A stretch of 64,000 bases of DNA from Thermoguttaceae bacterium (GCA_017937485.1 JAGBDN010000020.1:1-64000), one strand, 5' to 3'. Counted from the first letter of the stretch, positions 1-9,574 are shown. Made by a program: numbers and translations. The notes: generated by a model not told the origin, from the letters alone.

Positions 1-24
1 ATAATCGACCGACTTGTTCTCTGT

Positions 25-48
25 TTCGTCTTTATTACTAAAGACGAA
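25..48. repeat. Perfect 10-bp inverted repeat with 4-nt loop
   Basis: TTCGTCTTTA and TAAAGACGAA face each other across TTAC. Neither side is followed by a T-run, so an operator or RNA hairpin fits better than a terminator. Function unknown. Confidence 0.5.
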
Positions 49-653
49 ATTCCGAAGAATGTAACGTTTTTCGAGTATTCTTGTATCGCTCTATAAAGTT
101 ATTGAACTCAATGAATTCGACAAAATTATAGTTATGTTTCTAAGATCCGCCGCTCAACCGACTTACGCTCCCGCTCCGTTCAACGTTTGACCGTCAAACT
201 CGGCGCGAACCGTCGACCAGCGACAAAATCCCAGACGCCACTCTTGCATCACCTAATTGTAAAATATCGTTTAAAACTCAACGCAACGCTTAACGCCGCG
301 CTCCGTTTTAAGCAACCTTAACGATTTTTTTCAACCGTTAAACTTTCGTTTTTACTTGCCGCTTCGTTCGAGCGACTCGTTTAATTTACCATCGTTTTCG
401 TTTTCGTCAAGAGCTTTTTTCAAAAATTTTTATTTTCGTTTTCGCTTTTGACTTTCCGCTCGAAAGCGGTCGGCGATGGTTGTCGTCGCGGTCATTACCG
501 GCGACAGGTAAGAATATACCCTAAGAAAGAAAAACCGCAAGGGGATTTTTCGAAAATTTTCGCGAAAAAGTTTCCCCGCGCTCCAAAACCGCCGCGACGC
601 GCAACCGTCGCGGCTATTCCATCTCACCGTTTTACGACGTTTACGCGCCCGAC

Positions 654-701
654 AAAAAAACGTCGCGCCGACGAAAAAATTTCCCGCCGACGCGACGTTT
701 T
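654..701 (-). terminator. Rho-independent terminator of the 739-3315 gene
   Basis: Arms AAAACGTCGCG (657-667) and CGCGACGTTTT (691-701) pair perfectly. Read on the minus strand the hairpin runs into seven T residues, 38 nt past the stop codon of the upstream gene. Confidence 0.7.
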
Positions 702-738
702 CCGGTTTTTTAACGTCGAAGTAAGTCGCCGCGACCGG

Positions 739-3315
739 TTACGGCGCCGTTTCCAAAATCTCGGCGATCTCCTCCAACGCGGCGCAAAGTCGCTCGTATT
801 TTTCCGCGATTCGAGCCGGAACGACCCAAATTTTCTCCGCCGATTTCACGTTTTCCGACGCGTCGGCGGCGACGGTCGCGGCCCGTTTTTCCGTCAACGT
901 TTCGAGATACGCGCAACGTTGCGGACGCGGAAGCCCGGCCAGCCAATCGACCAACGTTTCCAACGCTTCTTGCGTCTTTTCCCCGTCTCGCGCTTCGTAA
1001 AAGTCGAGTTGCAGGCTAAATAACTTGAAATCGTCTCGAAGCGTCGACTCGCGAACGTTATGCGCCGCTATTCTCCATTGCGTCGCGTCCGGTCCGTGCG
1101 GGCCCTTCTGTTTGCGGGTTCCGACGCGGGCGAAAAAGTCGCGGTCGCAACGCGTCTTTTCTAAGGTTTTCACTTCGTCCTTCTCTAAATACGGAAGAAT
1201 ACGCAAGTCCAGCTTAACGCGAGCCTCCGACGCTTCGAGCGCCGGGAGTTTATACGTCGTCGGGCCGAGTTCCGCCGAGTCGCGCTCGACGATTCGCGGA
1301 AGCTCGCCCGGTTTCCAATGGTCGCCCCAACCTTCGACCCGCGCCATAAAGTCGTTTATCGCGCGCGGTTTCAGCGTCAATTTTCGTTCGAAAACGACGT
1401 CGGTCGTTTCCCAATCGGCGTCGGCGTCCCGTTTCACCCAACGTTTCGCCGCGACGCGCAACCGCAACTCGACGCCGGAAGTCGCCGAAACGCTCGACCG
1501 CAACTCGTCGCCGCGCGCGCCGTTCCCTAACGACTCGCGCAAAACGCCTATTTTCCTGTTTCGCAAGTTTTGCCAAACCGCCTTCCAAAACGGCGTTCCC
1601 AAATCCTCGGTCGGCGGAAACTCGACGGCAAAACGCCCGACTTCCCGCTCGGCGCCCGGGTCGAGCGTTCGCGGCGTCCGTTCCGGCGTCTTCGCCCCCC
1701 AATCGACCGCGAACTCCGGCGCGAAGTCGTATCGCCCGAACTCGTCGGACTCGAGCGAAATCGATTCGAGCGAATAAAAAAGGTCGGCTTTCGACGGCGG
1801 CTCGGCGGCGTCCGAAAACGCGGCGACGGTCAGCGGCGCGTTCGAAACGTTGCGGTCAAAAAGGCGGCAATAAAGGGAGTCGCCGAACAGAAGCTCCGAC
1901 GTCGGCGACGTTTCCAACGCCGTTTCAAGGCGACCGTCGAACGACGCGACCGTCTCGACCGCCGGGGCCGGAACGCTCGCCGCTTTTTCCTCGACGGCGC
2001 GACGGGCGACCTCGGAGAGACGCTCGACGTCGATCGGAATCGGCTCGGGTTTCGGCGGCTCGACCGGCGGAACCAACGCGTCGCAAAGCCGTTCGTACTT
2101 CGGCGCGATCTCCTTCATATTGAAGTCGATCGGCGTTCGTCCCGTTCCGACGTTGAAGCCGCCGACAAGCCAGCGCCGCGTCGTTATCGACGCGACCAAC
2201 GCCGCCCGTTGCGGGCCCGGAAGCGCGTCGAGCCAAGCTACCAGCGTCTTTAGCGCCGTTTCGGTTTCCACTTCCGCCGAGGCGTTATAATATTCGAGTT
2301 GCAAACGGGTTAGCGTTATTTCGTCGCGCAACGTCGACGGTGAAAACTCCGCTTCGAGCTTGCGCCAACCGTCGAGCGTCGCCGGACTGTTCGGGGCGGA
2401 CGGCTTGCGGTTCCCGTATCGAACGACAAGACGCGGCGAGTATTTTTTCCCGGCGATTTCGACGGCGCTTCGGCTCTCCTCCGCGATTTTTTCCATCGAC
2501 GGAATTTTATATCCCGCGCCTTTTTCCACGTCGACTCGTTCCGGCAACGCTTCTTTCGGCGTCGCCGCAAACCACGCGTCGAGCCGTTTCATCTCCGCCT
2601 CCGGACGGCGTTTCAGGACGATTTTTTTCTCGACGCGTTTCTCGATTTTCCACCACGCCGCCACTTTGCATCCCATCGCGTCGCTATGTTTGCTCGGAGC
2701 GGGAGCCGATTTTTCCAACGTCCGTAAAAAATCGAAACTTACTTGAATTTCGACGCGTCCGTCGGTCGCCAACCGCTTCCGAACGGCGCGCCAAAACGGG
2801 TCGTTCCAATCTTCAAGCGGCGGAAACTCAACCGCGAAGGCGCCGTAATTCAACTCGGCGCCGGGCGGGATTGCGGCGCCTTCGGATTTCCCGAATTGCG
2901 GCGGAAAGGCTCGCCTTGGAAACTCCGGCGTCCAGCGATACGTTCCGACGACGCCGTCCGCCTCGACCTCCGCCCCGCGCGCCATAAAGGAATAATCGAC
3001 GCCGACGTAAGGCGCAAAACCGCCGATTTGAGCGTAAAAGGCGCCGATTCGCTCAACCGGCGTTTCCAAGACGTTGCGCTCGAACGCTCGGAAGTAAACC
3101 GCGTCGCCGAAATAAATCTCCGTCGCCGACGCTTCAAGACCGCTCTCGACCAGTTTAAGGCTCGGATCGTTCATCCGCGCAACGTCGATATGCCACTCTA
3201 TTTCTTTTGCCCGGGATTGGCGGAAATCCTTTTCCTCCCCTTGCGCCCAAGCGGTCGCGCCGAACGCCGTCGCCAGCGTTAGAAACGCCGCGGTCAAAAT
3301 TCGTTTCCAAGTCAT
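739..3315 (-). CDS. Secreted protein of unknown function, internally duplicated
   Basis: 858 residues starting MTWKRILTAAFLTL with a clear signal peptide ending near ATAWAQG, so it is exported to the periplasm or beyond. I recognise no family. Two halves resemble each other: residues about 60-180 (FGDAVYFRAFERNV ... FAVEFPPLEDWNDPFWRAV) match residues about 475-600 (FGDSLYCRLFDRNV ... FAVEFPPTEDLGTPFWKAV), and both halves end in a segment like LQLEYYNA/LQLDFYEA ... LVAWLDALPGPQR/LVDWLAGLPRPQR. A purine-rich GAGGAAAG precedes the ATG. It is followed by its own terminator and lies 268 bp downstream of argC, so it is probably transcribed alone. Known: nothing. Inferred: an extracytoplasmic two-module structural or binding protein. 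Confidence 0.8.
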   Translation of the reverse strand: MTWKRILTAAFLTLATAFGATAWAQGEEKDFRQSRAKEIEWHIDVARMNDPSLKLVESGLEASATEIYFGDAVYFRAFERNVLETPVERIGAFYAQIGGFAPYVGVDYSFMARGAEVEADGVVGTYRWTPEFPRRAFPPQFGKSEGAAIPPGAELNYGAFAVEFPPLEDWNDPFWRAVRKRLATDGRVEIQVSFDFLRTLEKSAPAPSKHSDAMGCKVAAWWKIEKRVEKKIVLKRRPEAEMKRLDAWFAATPKEALPERVDVEKGAGYKIPSMEKIAEESRSAVEIAGKKYSPRLVVRYGNRKPSAPNSPATLDGWRKLEAEFSPSTLRDEITLTRLQLEYYNASAEVETETALKTLVAWLDALPGPQRAALVASITTRRWLVGGFNVGTGRTPIDFNMKEIAPKYERLCDALVPPVEPPKPEPIPIDVERLSEVARRAVEEKAASVPAPAVETVASFDGRLETALETSPTSELLFGDSLYCRLFDRNVSNAPLTVAAFSDAAEPPSKADLFYSLESISLESDEFGRYDFAPEFAVDWGAKTPERTPRTLDPGAEREVGRFAVEFPPTEDLGTPFWKAVWQNLRNRKIGVLRESLGNGARGDELRSSVSATSGVELRLRVAAKRWVKRDADADWETTDVVFERKLTLKPRAINDFMARVEGWGDHWKPGELPRIVERDSAELGPTTYKLPALEASEARVKLDLRILPYLEKDEVKTLEKTRCDRDFFARVGTRKQKGPHGPDATQWRIAAHNVRESTLRDDFKLFSLQLDFYEARDGEKTQEALETLVDWLAGLPRPQRCAYLETLTEKRAATVAADASENVKSAEKIWVVPARIAEKYERLCAALEEIAEILETAP

Positions 3316-3480
3316 TTTCTTTCCTCGTTTGCGTTTGAGAACGAAGTCGAAAAACGCCGCTCGAACCGCTTCGAACGACGCGCCGTCGCTTCCAAGACGA
3401 ACGGCGAAACGCGACGGTTTTCGGAAAACGCCGCTTTTTTGAAAATTTCGCGAAATTTCCGGAAATTTTTTCGCGCAAGA

Positions 3481-3520
3481 AAAAAACGCCGCTCGACGGT
3501 CTGCGCGTCGAGCGGCGGTT
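3481..3520 (-). terminator. Terminator downstream of argC
   Basis: Arms CGCCGCTCGACG (3487-3498) and CGTCGAGCGGCG (3506-3517) pair perfectly around a 7-nt loop. On the minus strand the hairpin leads into a run of T residues, 64 nt after the argC stop. Confidence 0.8.
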
Positions 3521-3583
3521 TCGCGGTTTTCTTTCGTTCGAGCGCGATTTTTCAGAAACGCTCAAACGTTTAAGCGGCGGCGC

Positions 3584-4594
3584 TTAGAGCAACGCGGTCG
3601 TTTCGTCGAAGCCGCAAACGACGTTGAAGTTCTGCACCGCGGCCCCGGCGGCGCCCTTGATCAGGTTGTCGATCGCCGAAACGGTAACGATTCGGTCGCC
3701 GACGACGCGGACGGTCAGGTGGCAGCGGTTCGTGTGCGTAACGTCTTTCGTCGACGGGAGCGCGTCGACGACTTGAACGAACGGTTCGCCGGCGTAGAAG
3801 TCGCGCAGGTACGCGAGGAGTTCTTCTTGCGTCGCCGCTTTGAGCGGTTTCGAATACGTCGTCGAGAGGATGCCGCGATCCATCGGCGTCAGGTGCGGGG
3901 TGAAGATAACCTTCGCCGACACTCCGCTCGCCGTCGTCAAGACTTCCTCGATCTCCGGCGTGTGTCGGTGCGTTCCGACGCCGTAAGCCGCGATCGATTC
4001 GTTGCATTCCGGGTAAAGCGTCTTCATGCTCGGTTTGCGACCGGCGCCGGAAACGCCGCTTTTCGAGTCGATAATAATGTCGTCGCCGCCGATGAAACCG
4101 CCTTTGAGGAGCGGCGCAAGCGGCAAAATCGCCGACGTCGGATAACAACCCGGGTTCGCGACGAGCGCCGATTTTTTAATCTCTTCGCGAAAGAGTTCCG
4201 GGAGACCGTAAGGCGTTTTCGGGAGGCGTTCCGGGTCCGGGTGCGTTACGTTGTACCACTTGTTGAAGACGTCGACGTCATTCAAGCGGTAGTCGGCGCC
4301 AAAGTCGATCACTTTCATTCCGAGATCGAGGAGTTCCGGAGCGACCGCCGCCGTCGCGGTGTGCGGCAGGCAACTGAAGACGACCTCGACGCCGAGGTCG
4401 GCCAAGTCGCGCGGCCCGAGGTTCGCGCAACGCACCAAAAACTGACCGGTCAGCGACGGATGCACTTCGTCGATTCGGCTCGTGTTTTCGCGACTCGTCG
4501 CCGCGACGACCTCCGCCTCCGGGTGCCGACGCAAAAGTTTTAAAAGTTCCAAGGCCGTGTAACCGGTCGCGCCCAAAATCGCTATTTTAACCAT
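3584..4594 (-). CDS. argC: N-acetyl-gamma-glutamyl-phosphate reductase
   Basis: Third step of arginine synthesis: NADPH-dependent reduction of N-acetyl-glutamyl-5-phosphate to the semialdehyde, in the cytoplasm. 336 residues, the usual length of the short (type 1) form. The N-terminal Rossmann motif is KIAILGATGYTALELL, and the catalytic cysteine sits in VANPGCYPTSAILPLAPL near residue 148. The C-terminal half contains HRHTPEIEEVL, a conserved substrate-binding histidine segment. The start ATG is preceded by an AAGGG-type site. No other arg gene is in the window; downstream lies a clear terminator, so it appears to be a scattered single arginine gene, as is common in planctomycetes. Confidence 0.96.
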   Translation of the reverse strand: MVKIAILGATGYTALELLKLLRRHPEAEVVAATSRENTSRIDEVHPSLTGQFLVRCANLGPRDLADLGVEVVFSCLPHTATAAVAPELLDLGMKVIDFGADYRLNDVDVFNKWYNVTHPDPERLPKTPYGLPELFREEIKKSALVANPGCYPTSAILPLAPLLKGGFIGGDDIIIDSKSGVSGAGRKPSMKTLYPECNESIAAYGVGTHRHTPEIEEVLTTASGVSAKVIFTPHLTPMDRGILSTTYSKPLKAATQEELLAYLRDFYAGEPFVQVVDALPSTKDVTHTNRCHLTVRVVGDRIVTVSAIDNLIKGAAGAAVQNFNVVCGFDETTALL

Positions 4595-4771
4595 TTTAAC
4601 CCTTAAATCGGCTCCTAAGCCGCCAAAAAACGGTCAAAACCGGGGGAACGTCGACGCAAAAAACGCGCCTCGACGACGGTCGCGTCCCCCAACAACGCGC
4701 CGCCGCCCGAAAACGAACTTCGTCGTTCGTTTCGATTTTTCGCCAATAGTTATATTAAGGACAAACCGCCG

Positions 4772-5743
4772 TCAAAACCGCCCGGTCGCGAGCTGCCAAT
4801 CGCGGGCTTCGACGATGATTTCGTCGAGCGTTCGCTTCGGGCTCCAGTCGATCAGCTTTCTCGCTCGCTCCAACGACGGAACGCGGCGGCGCATATCGTC
4901 GAAATTCGGGCCGTAAACGCTTTCGTAATCGACGAATTCGATCGGCGATTTCGAGTCGCAAATCTTGACGACGCGCTCGGCCAGTTCGCGAATCGAGATT
5001 TCTTCGTCGCTCCCGAGGTTCACCGCTTGCCCGACCGCCTCTTTCGACTCCGAAAGGCGCGCCAGTCCCTCGACGATATCGAAAACCGACGAAAAACAAC
5101 GGGTTTGGAGCCCGTCGCCGCAAACTTTCAGCGGTTCGCCGCGGAGCGCCGCCGAAACGAAACGCGGAAGCGCCATCCCGTAAGCGCCGGTTTGACGCGG
5201 CCCAACGACGTTGAAAAGTCGCGTAATGTAAACAGGAAGCGACGTTTGACGGTGATGCGCCAAGAGGTAAAATTCGTCGACCAACTTCGCGACCGCGTAA
5301 GCCCAGCGGTTTTTGCAACTCGGGCCCAACACGACGTCCATCTCTTCCCGGAAGGGCGCGTCGTCCGATTTCCCGTAAGTTTCGCTCGTCGACGTCAGCA
5401 AGACCGGGCGGCGGTACTTCGCGCACAAGTCGACGACGTTTTCGGTCGGGCGAATGATGCGACGGATCGCGTCGACCGGCTGCGAAACGATCAGCTGCAC
5501 CCCGACGGAACTCGCCAAGTGGAAAACGAAATCGGCTTCGCGAATCAACCCTTCGAGCAAAACCGGGTCGGCCGCGTCGGCGACGTAAGCGCGGAAGTTC
5601 GGGCGCCCCTCGAACGGCGCGACGTTCGCCCAAGCGCCGGTCGAAAGGTCGTCGACGATCGAAACGGAGTCGCCGCGATTCAAGAAATATTCGGTCAAAT
5701 GCGACCCGACGAAACCGGCGCCTCCGGTGATTAAGTAATTCAT
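4772..5743 (-). CDS. NAD-dependent epimerase/dehydratase (extended SDR)
   Basis: 323 residues of the extended short-chain dehydrogenase family that acts on nucleotide sugars. The NAD-binding motif GGAGFVGSH is at residues 7-15. The catalytic Ser/Thr region TSTSETYG and the YxxxK pair in WAYAVAKLVDE (about residues 148-152) are intact. RLFNVVGPRQTGAYGMALPRF is the usual substrate-domain segment. Closest in feel to UDP-glucuronate decarboxylase or UDP-glucose 4-epimerase-like proteins; the exact sugar cannot be read. A strong AAGGAG site lies 7 nt before the ATG. It follows the methyltransferase by 33 nt on the same strand, so the two are likely co-transcribed and may modify a surface sugar or lipid. 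Confidence 0.9.
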   Translation of the reverse strand: MNYLITGGAGFVGSHLTEYFLNRGDSVSIVDDLSTGAWANVAPFEGRPNFRAYVADAADPVLLEGLIREADFVFHLASSVGVQLIVSQPVDAIRRIIRPTENVVDLCAKYRRPVLLTSTSETYGKSDDAPFREEMDVVLGPSCKNRWAYAVAKLVDEFYLLAHHRQTSLPVYITRLFNVVGPRQTGAYGMALPRFVSAALRGEPLKVCGDGLQTRCFSSVFDIVEGLARLSESKEAVGQAVNLGSDEEISIRELAERVVKICDSKSPIEFVDYESVYGPNFDDMRRRVPSLERARKLIDWSPKRTLDEIIVEARDWQLATGRF

Positions 5744-5776
5744 CGCGCTCTCCTTACGTCGTCTGAAAACGAACGT

Positions 5777-6520
5777 TTAGCTCTCCGAGGGTTTGCGTCC
5801 GACAAAAAAATAACGCGGCGTTTTCACGCCCGGAATCGGGAAATACGGAATCCGGTCTTTCCACTCGCGGAACGCCAACCGTTCGAAACGCTTCGCCAAA
5901 TACGGCGGATGGTCGCAGTTCGGGTAAACGTTGTCGCAACCGAACCAAAGGGGCCAAAACGTCCGCGTTCCCCATTTTTGTTTCGGGAAAGTTTCGCCGG
6001 GATATTTTCGCGCTATATAAAAATCGACGACGCCGATCTTGCCGCCCGGCTTCAAGATTTCAAACGCTTGGTCGAGCGCCGCGAACCAGTCCGGAATCAT
6101 CGTCAGCGAATAGGAAAACGTTACAAAGTCGACTTTTCCCTCCGGCGGCGTCCACGTCGTCGCGTCGGCTTTGACTGTTTCGACGTTCGTCCAGCCGTTC
6201 GCGTCGATCTTTTTTTGCGCGTTTTTCAGGAGCGACTCCGACAAGTCGACGACGTAAACCTTCTTCAACCGCTTCAAATTCTCGCCGAAATTGAAGACGT
6301 TGCGCCCGGTGCCGCCGCCCATATCGACCCAGACGCCGCCGTCGACGACGCCCATTTCGCGCCAAAGTTCCTCGCGCCCGGACAAGAATTTATCGCGAAA
6401 CGAGTCGTAATCGTCCGCTTGCGCGTTGTAAAAACTTTCCAAACGCTCTTCGTGATTCGCGCCTTTTTTCGACGCGAACGCCAAACGGCAAACGGTTTTT
6501 AAGTCGGACGCCTTGCTCAT
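5777..6520 (-). CDS. Class I SAM-dependent methyltransferase
   Basis: 247 residues when started at the ATG at 6520 (MSKASDLKTV), which has a GGAGAGG-like site upstream; an in-frame extension of 45 arginine-rich residues is not credible. The SAM motif I is VWVDMGGGTGRN (residues 64-73 region), followed by the acidic post-I strand VYVVDLSESLL and LKPGGKIGVVDFY. The segment YDSFRDKFLSGRE near the start and the ending IPYFPIPGVKTPRYFFVGRKP resemble lipid N-methyltransferases of the BtaB type (betaine lipid headgroup). That substrate is a guess; no BtaA-like gene is visible. Probably the first gene of a two-gene unit with the epimerase downstream. Confidence 0.85.
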   Translation of the reverse strand: MSKASDLKTVCRLAFASKKGANHEERLESFYNAQADDYDSFRDKFLSGREELWREMGVVDGGVWVDMGGGTGRNVFNFGENLKRLKKVYVVDLSESLLKNAQKKIDANGWTNVETVKADATTWTPPEGKVDFVTFSYSLTMIPDWFAALDQAFEILKPGGKIGVVDFYIARKYPGETFPKQKWGTRTFWPLWFGCDNVYPNCDHPPYLAKRFERLAFREWKDRIPYFPIPGVKTPRYFFVGRKPSES

Positions 6521-6688
6521 ATAAACTCTCGCAACCTCTCCATCGTCAACGCGAACCCGGCCCGCGCTCGCAATCGCCCGCCTCCCGCGTCGGCGACAAA
6601 CGGAACCGTCGTTTATTGTATCCCAAAAACAAACGAACGCAAGCGGGGTCGGCAAACGCGAAAATTTCGCGGCGGCGTCGGGGAAATT

Positions 6689-6703
6689 CTGTCAAATTGG
6701 CAG
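6689..6703. promoter_or_regulatory. Near-palindrome CTGTCAA-A-TTGGCAG upstream of dnaK
   Basis: Seven-base arms CTGTCAA and TTGGCAG around one base, with a single mismatch. It lies about 325 bp before the dnaK start and could be a heat-shock repressor operator. Not a known consensus that I can name with certainty. Confidence 0.35.
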
Positions 6704-6916
6704 AGTCGCGCGCTAAAACGCTCCGCGAAATAAAATTTCCCGAAAGCGCTCGACGAAAAAAGAAAACTTCAACAAGTTTTAACCGCAACGTTCGCAACGA
6801 CTAACAAACAAACCGACGATTTTATTTTTTATTTTTTTATTTTTTTCGCGGATTTGGCGCCGCGTTTGCGTAATTGAAATCAAGCGACGCTCAACCGCGC
6901 CGCCGAACGTCGACGC

Positions 6917-6936
6917 TAATCGAGAAAAGTCGATTA
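6917..6936. promoter_or_regulatory. Perfect dyad TAATCGA-N6-TCGATTA upstream of dnaK
   Basis: Two 7-base arms match perfectly across GAAAAG, 93 bp before the dnaK start. Could be an operator or a hairpin in the 5' leader. No T-run follows. Confidence 0.4.
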
Positions 6937-7028
6937 ACGCTTCGTTCGCCAACAAAATTTAAGAAAAAACGACGCGGGCCGCGATCGCGCCGCCGTCGAC
7001 AAGATACAGCGTTTAAGGAGGATTTAAA

Positions 7029-8933
7029 ATGGCTCAAGGCGAAAAAATCATCGGCATCGACTTAGGCACGACGAACTCCGTCGTCGCGGTGATGGAAGGT
7101 AAGGACGCGAAAGTCATCCCGAACCCGGAAGGGTATCGCTTGACGCCGAGCGTCGCCGCGTTCACCGACTCCGGCGAAAACCTCGTCGGCGAAACCGCGA
7201 AACGCCAAGCGGTTACGAACCCGACGCGCACGGTCGCCTCGATCAAACGCTTTATGGGTCGCAAACGCGGCGAAGTCGGTTCGGAAGAAACGGCGGTTCC
7301 GTACAAAGTCGTCGGCGGCGCGGACGATTACGTCAAGGTCGAGATCGACGGCAAAGGTTACACGCCGCCGGAAATCTCCGCGATGACGCTCCGCAAGCTC
7401 AAGGAATCGGCGGAAGCCTACCTCGGCCATAAGGTCAACAAAGCGGTCATCACCGTTCCGGCTTACTTCAACGACGCGCAACGTCAAGCGACGAAAGACG
7501 CCGGTCAAATCGCCGGTCTCGAAGTCGCTCGTATCGTCAACGAACCGACCGCGGCCGCGCTCGCTTACGGGCTCGACAAAAACGTCAACCAAAAGATCGT
7601 CGTTTTCGACCTCGGCGGCGGGACGTTCGACGTTTCCGTTCTCGACGTCGCGGACGGCGTCTTCGAAGTCGTCAGCACCAACGGCGACACGCACCTCGGC
7701 GGCGACGACTTCGACCAAGCCCTTATTAATTACTTGGCCGACGACTTCCAAGGCAAATACGGCGTCGACCTCCGCAAAGACGCGATGGCGCTTCAACGCC
7801 TCCAAGAAGCGGCCGAAAAAGCGAAGCGCGAACTTAGCTCGCAACAAACGACCGACGTCAACCTGCCGTTCATCACCGCCGACGCGACCGGCCCGAAACA
7901 CCTTCAAATGAAGATTACGCGTCCGGAATTTGAAAAACTCGTCGACGGTTTGATCGAACGCGTCAAGGGCCCGGTGATGCAAGCGCTTTCCGACGCGAAC
8001 CTTACGCCGTCGCAAATCGACGAAGTCGTCTTGGTCGGCGGTTCGACCCGGATTCCGAAAGTCCAAGAAACGGTTCAAAAGATTTTCAACAAAGAGCCGC
8101 ACAAGGGCGTCAACCCGGACGAAGTCGTCGCGCTCGGCGCCGCGATTCAAGGGGGCGTTTTGGCGGGCGAAGTTACCGACATTTTGCTCCTCGACGTTAC
8201 CCCGCTTTCCCTCGGGATCGAAACGCTCGGCGGCGTGATGACGAAGCTGGTCGAACGCAACACGACGATTCCGACCGAAAAGAAACAAGTGTTCAGCACC
8301 GCCGAAAACAACCAAACCGCCGTTACGATCAAGGTTTACCAAGGCGAACGCGAAATCGCGTCGGCGAACCGTCTTCTCGGTCAATTCAACCTCGAAGAGA
8401 TTCCGCCGGCTCCGCGCGGCGTTCCGCAAATCGAAGTTACGTTCGACATCGACGCCAACGGCATCCTGAACGTTAAAGCGAAAGACCTCGGAACGCAAAA
8501 GGAACAAAAGATCCGTATCGAGCAATCGTCCGGTCTTTCCGAAGCGGACATCGAAAAGATGCGTCGCGACGCGGAAGAACACGCCGAGGAAGACAAGAAG
8601 CGCCGCGAGTTGGTCGAGTCGAAAAACCGCGCCGAATCGATGTGCTTCGAACTCGAAAAGCTCCTGAAGGAACACGACGACAAGCTCCGCGCCGAGGACA
8701 AAGCCGCGCTCAACGCCGCGATTACGAAGACCCGCGAAGCCTGCGAATCGGAAGACGTCGACCGCATTAAGGCCGCGCTGACGGAACTCGAATCCGCGTC
8801 GCACGCGATGAGCAAAGCGCTGTACGAAAGCGCGCAAGCCGCTCAAGCCGCCGGCGCTTCGCAAGACGCGCAAGCCGGTTCCGGCGCGAACCCGAACGAC
8901 GACGCGATCGACGCCGACTTCGAAGTGAAATAA
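7029..8933 (+). CDS. dnaK: Chaperone protein DnaK (Hsp70)
   Basis: Cytoplasmic ATP-driven chaperone that binds exposed hydrophobic peptides, working with DnaJ and GrpE. 634 residues, normal length. Actin-like ATPase signatures are [17 protein letters not shown] (residues 7-23), [15 protein letters not shown] and [14 protein letters not shown]. The substrate-binding domain follows ([26 protein letters not shown]), then the helical lid and an Ala/Gln-rich linker ending [11 protein letters not shown], close to the usual EEVD-like C-terminus. An ideal AAGGAGG precedes the ATG. Neither dnaJ nor grpE is adjacent. A strong terminator follows. Codon use is strongly biased, in line with high expression. 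Confidence 0.98.
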   Translation: MAQGEKIIGIDLGTTNSVVAVMEGKDAKVIPNPEGYRLTPSVAAFTDSGENLVGETAKRQAVTNPTRTVASIKRFMGRKRGEVGSEETAVPYKVVGGADDYVKVEIDGKGYTPPEISAMTLRKLKESAEAYLGHKVNKAVITVPAYFNDAQRQATKDAGQIAGLEVARIVNEPTAAALAYGLDKNVNQKIVVFDLGGGTFDVSVLDVADGVFEVVSTNGDTHLGGDDFDQALINYLADDFQGKYGVDLRKDAMALQRLQEAAEKAKRELSSQQTTDVNLPFITADATGPKHLQMKITRPEFEKLVDGLIERVKGPVMQALSDANLTPSQIDEVVLVGGSTRIPKVQETVQKIFNKEPHKGVNPDEVVALGAAIQGGVLAGEVTDILLLDVTPLSLGIETLGGVMTKLVERNTTIPTEKKQVFSTAENNQTAVTIKVYQGEREIASANRLLGQFNLEEIPPAPRGVPQIEVTFDIDANGILNVKAKDLGTQKEQKIRIEQSSGLSEADIEKMRRDAEEHAEEDKKRRELVESKNRAESMCFELEKLLKEHDDKLRAEDKAALNAAITKTREACESEDVDRIKAALTELESASHAMSKALYESAQAAQAAGASQDAQAGSGANPNDDAIDADFEVK

Positions 8934-8960
8934 TTCTCGCCTCCCCGGGAACAATCCTAA

Positions 8961-8998
8961 AAAAAACGCCGAACCGGCAAGGTTCGGCGTTTTTTTTG
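8961..8998. terminator. Strong terminator after dnaK, bidirectional
   Basis: ACGCCGAACC and GGTTCGGCGT pair perfectly around GGCAA, flanked by A residues on the left and eight T residues on the right. It ends dnaK from one side and can end the YbjN-family gene at 9039 from the other. Confidence 0.9.
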
Positions 8999-9038
8999 TC
9001 GTTCTTTACGCGACGTTTAATTCTCGTCGCGTCTCTTT

Positions 9039-9488
9039 TTAATCGTTGGACTTCGACGCTTGTTTCTTGGGAAAAACAAAGTCTTTCTCGGCGTCAAATT
9101 CTTTGTCTACTTCTTCGGCAAACCACGCGACGGCTTCGCGGAATAATTCGATATGGTTCTCTTTAACGTATTCTTCGCTAATTTCAAGATTGGTCGACAA
9201 GCTCCAATCGAGCGTGAAGTTGTCGTGTTGCAAAAAAGCGCGCGGAACGGGATTCGCGGCGTTCCATTCGCTGCAAAATTTCAGCGCTTTGAGTCGAGCC
9301 CCGGGCTTCGCTTTAAAATCGCTCCAAGCCTGACCGTGCGCCCATTGACCTCGAACTTCATAAATTATACAGAACTTCACTTCTTCCGGGTCGAGCGCAA
9401 GGTCGATCAACGCGTCTTCGTCGCGAATATAATCGACGTCGACGACTCTCAAAAGCGCGCCCAGGTCGTTCAATGTAACGTTTTTCAT
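9039..9488 (-). CDS. YbjN-family protein, copy 3 of a tandem set
   Basis: 149 residues from the ATG at 9488 (MKNVTLNDLGALL); this start is chosen because the copy at 10554 begins with the same MKNVTL. The YbjN-type (PF10722) core is KALKFCSEWNAANPVPRAFLQHDNFTLDW, followed by a helical end (SEEYVKENHIELFREAVAWFAEEVDKEF). The C-terminus carries an extra Lys-rich tail (FPKKQASKSND). YbjN proteins are small cytoplasmic proteins of poorly known role, sometimes described as sensory or chaperone-like. It is the most diverged of three neighbouring paralogues. A terminator separates it from the copy upstream, so it probably has its own promoter. Confidence 0.85.
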   Translation of the reverse strand: MKNVTLNDLGALLRVVDVDYIRDEDALIDLALDPEEVKFCIIYEVRGQWAHGQAWSDFKAKPGARLKALKFCSEWNAANPVPRAFLQHDNFTLDWSLSTNLEISEEYVKENHIELFREAVAWFAEEVDKEFDAEKDFVFPKKQASKSND

Positions 9489-9538
9489 TTTTTCCTTTAA
9501 AAAACTTTTAACCCGCCGCAACGCCGGCGCGACCCGTC

Positions 9539-9574
9539 AAAACCGCCGTCGAGATTATCGTCGACGGCGGTTTG
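9539..9574 (-). terminator. Terminator between YbjN copies 2 and 3
   Basis: Arms AAACCGCCGTCGA (9540-9552) and TCGACGGCGGTTT (9561-9573) pair perfectly around an 8-nt loop. It lies just after the stop of the gene at 9597. The arm CCGCCGTCGA recurs in other terminators of this window. Confidence 0.75.

Larger units (their letters stand above)
1..738. other. Intergenic stretch at left edge, no supported gene
   Basis: No reading frame here looks coding; translations are arginine-rich and low in ordinary protein composition. The first 450 bases are AT-richer than the rest of the window. It holds a perfect inverted repeat at 25-48 and the terminator of the next minus-strand gene at 654-701. Otherwise I see nothing. 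Confidence 0.5.
6521..7028. other. Divergent intergenic region upstream of dnaK
   Basis: About 500 bp between the divergently oriented methyltransferase and dnaK. There is no CIRCE element (TTAGCACTC-N9-GAGTGCTAA). It holds two dyads, at 6689-6703 and 6917-6936, an A/T-rich tract near 6820-6850, and a perfect AAGGAGG ribosome site just before dnaK. No gene is supported. Confidence 0.5.

Noticed and set aside
448-1023. 191-residue frame at the left edge
   Set aside because: Almost only Arg, Lys and Phe; overlaps the terminator and end of the secreted protein gene.
5777-6655. Longer methyltransferase start at 6655
   Set aside because: The added 45 residues are unlike the family and lack a ribosome site; the ATG at 6520 fits better.
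6521-7028. CIRCE element before dnaK
   Set aside because: TTAGCACTC-N9-GAGTGCTAA not present.
7062-8954. 630-residue frame opposite dnaK
   Set aside because: Long antisense frames arise here from the CGTCG-rich codon bias; composition is not protein-like.
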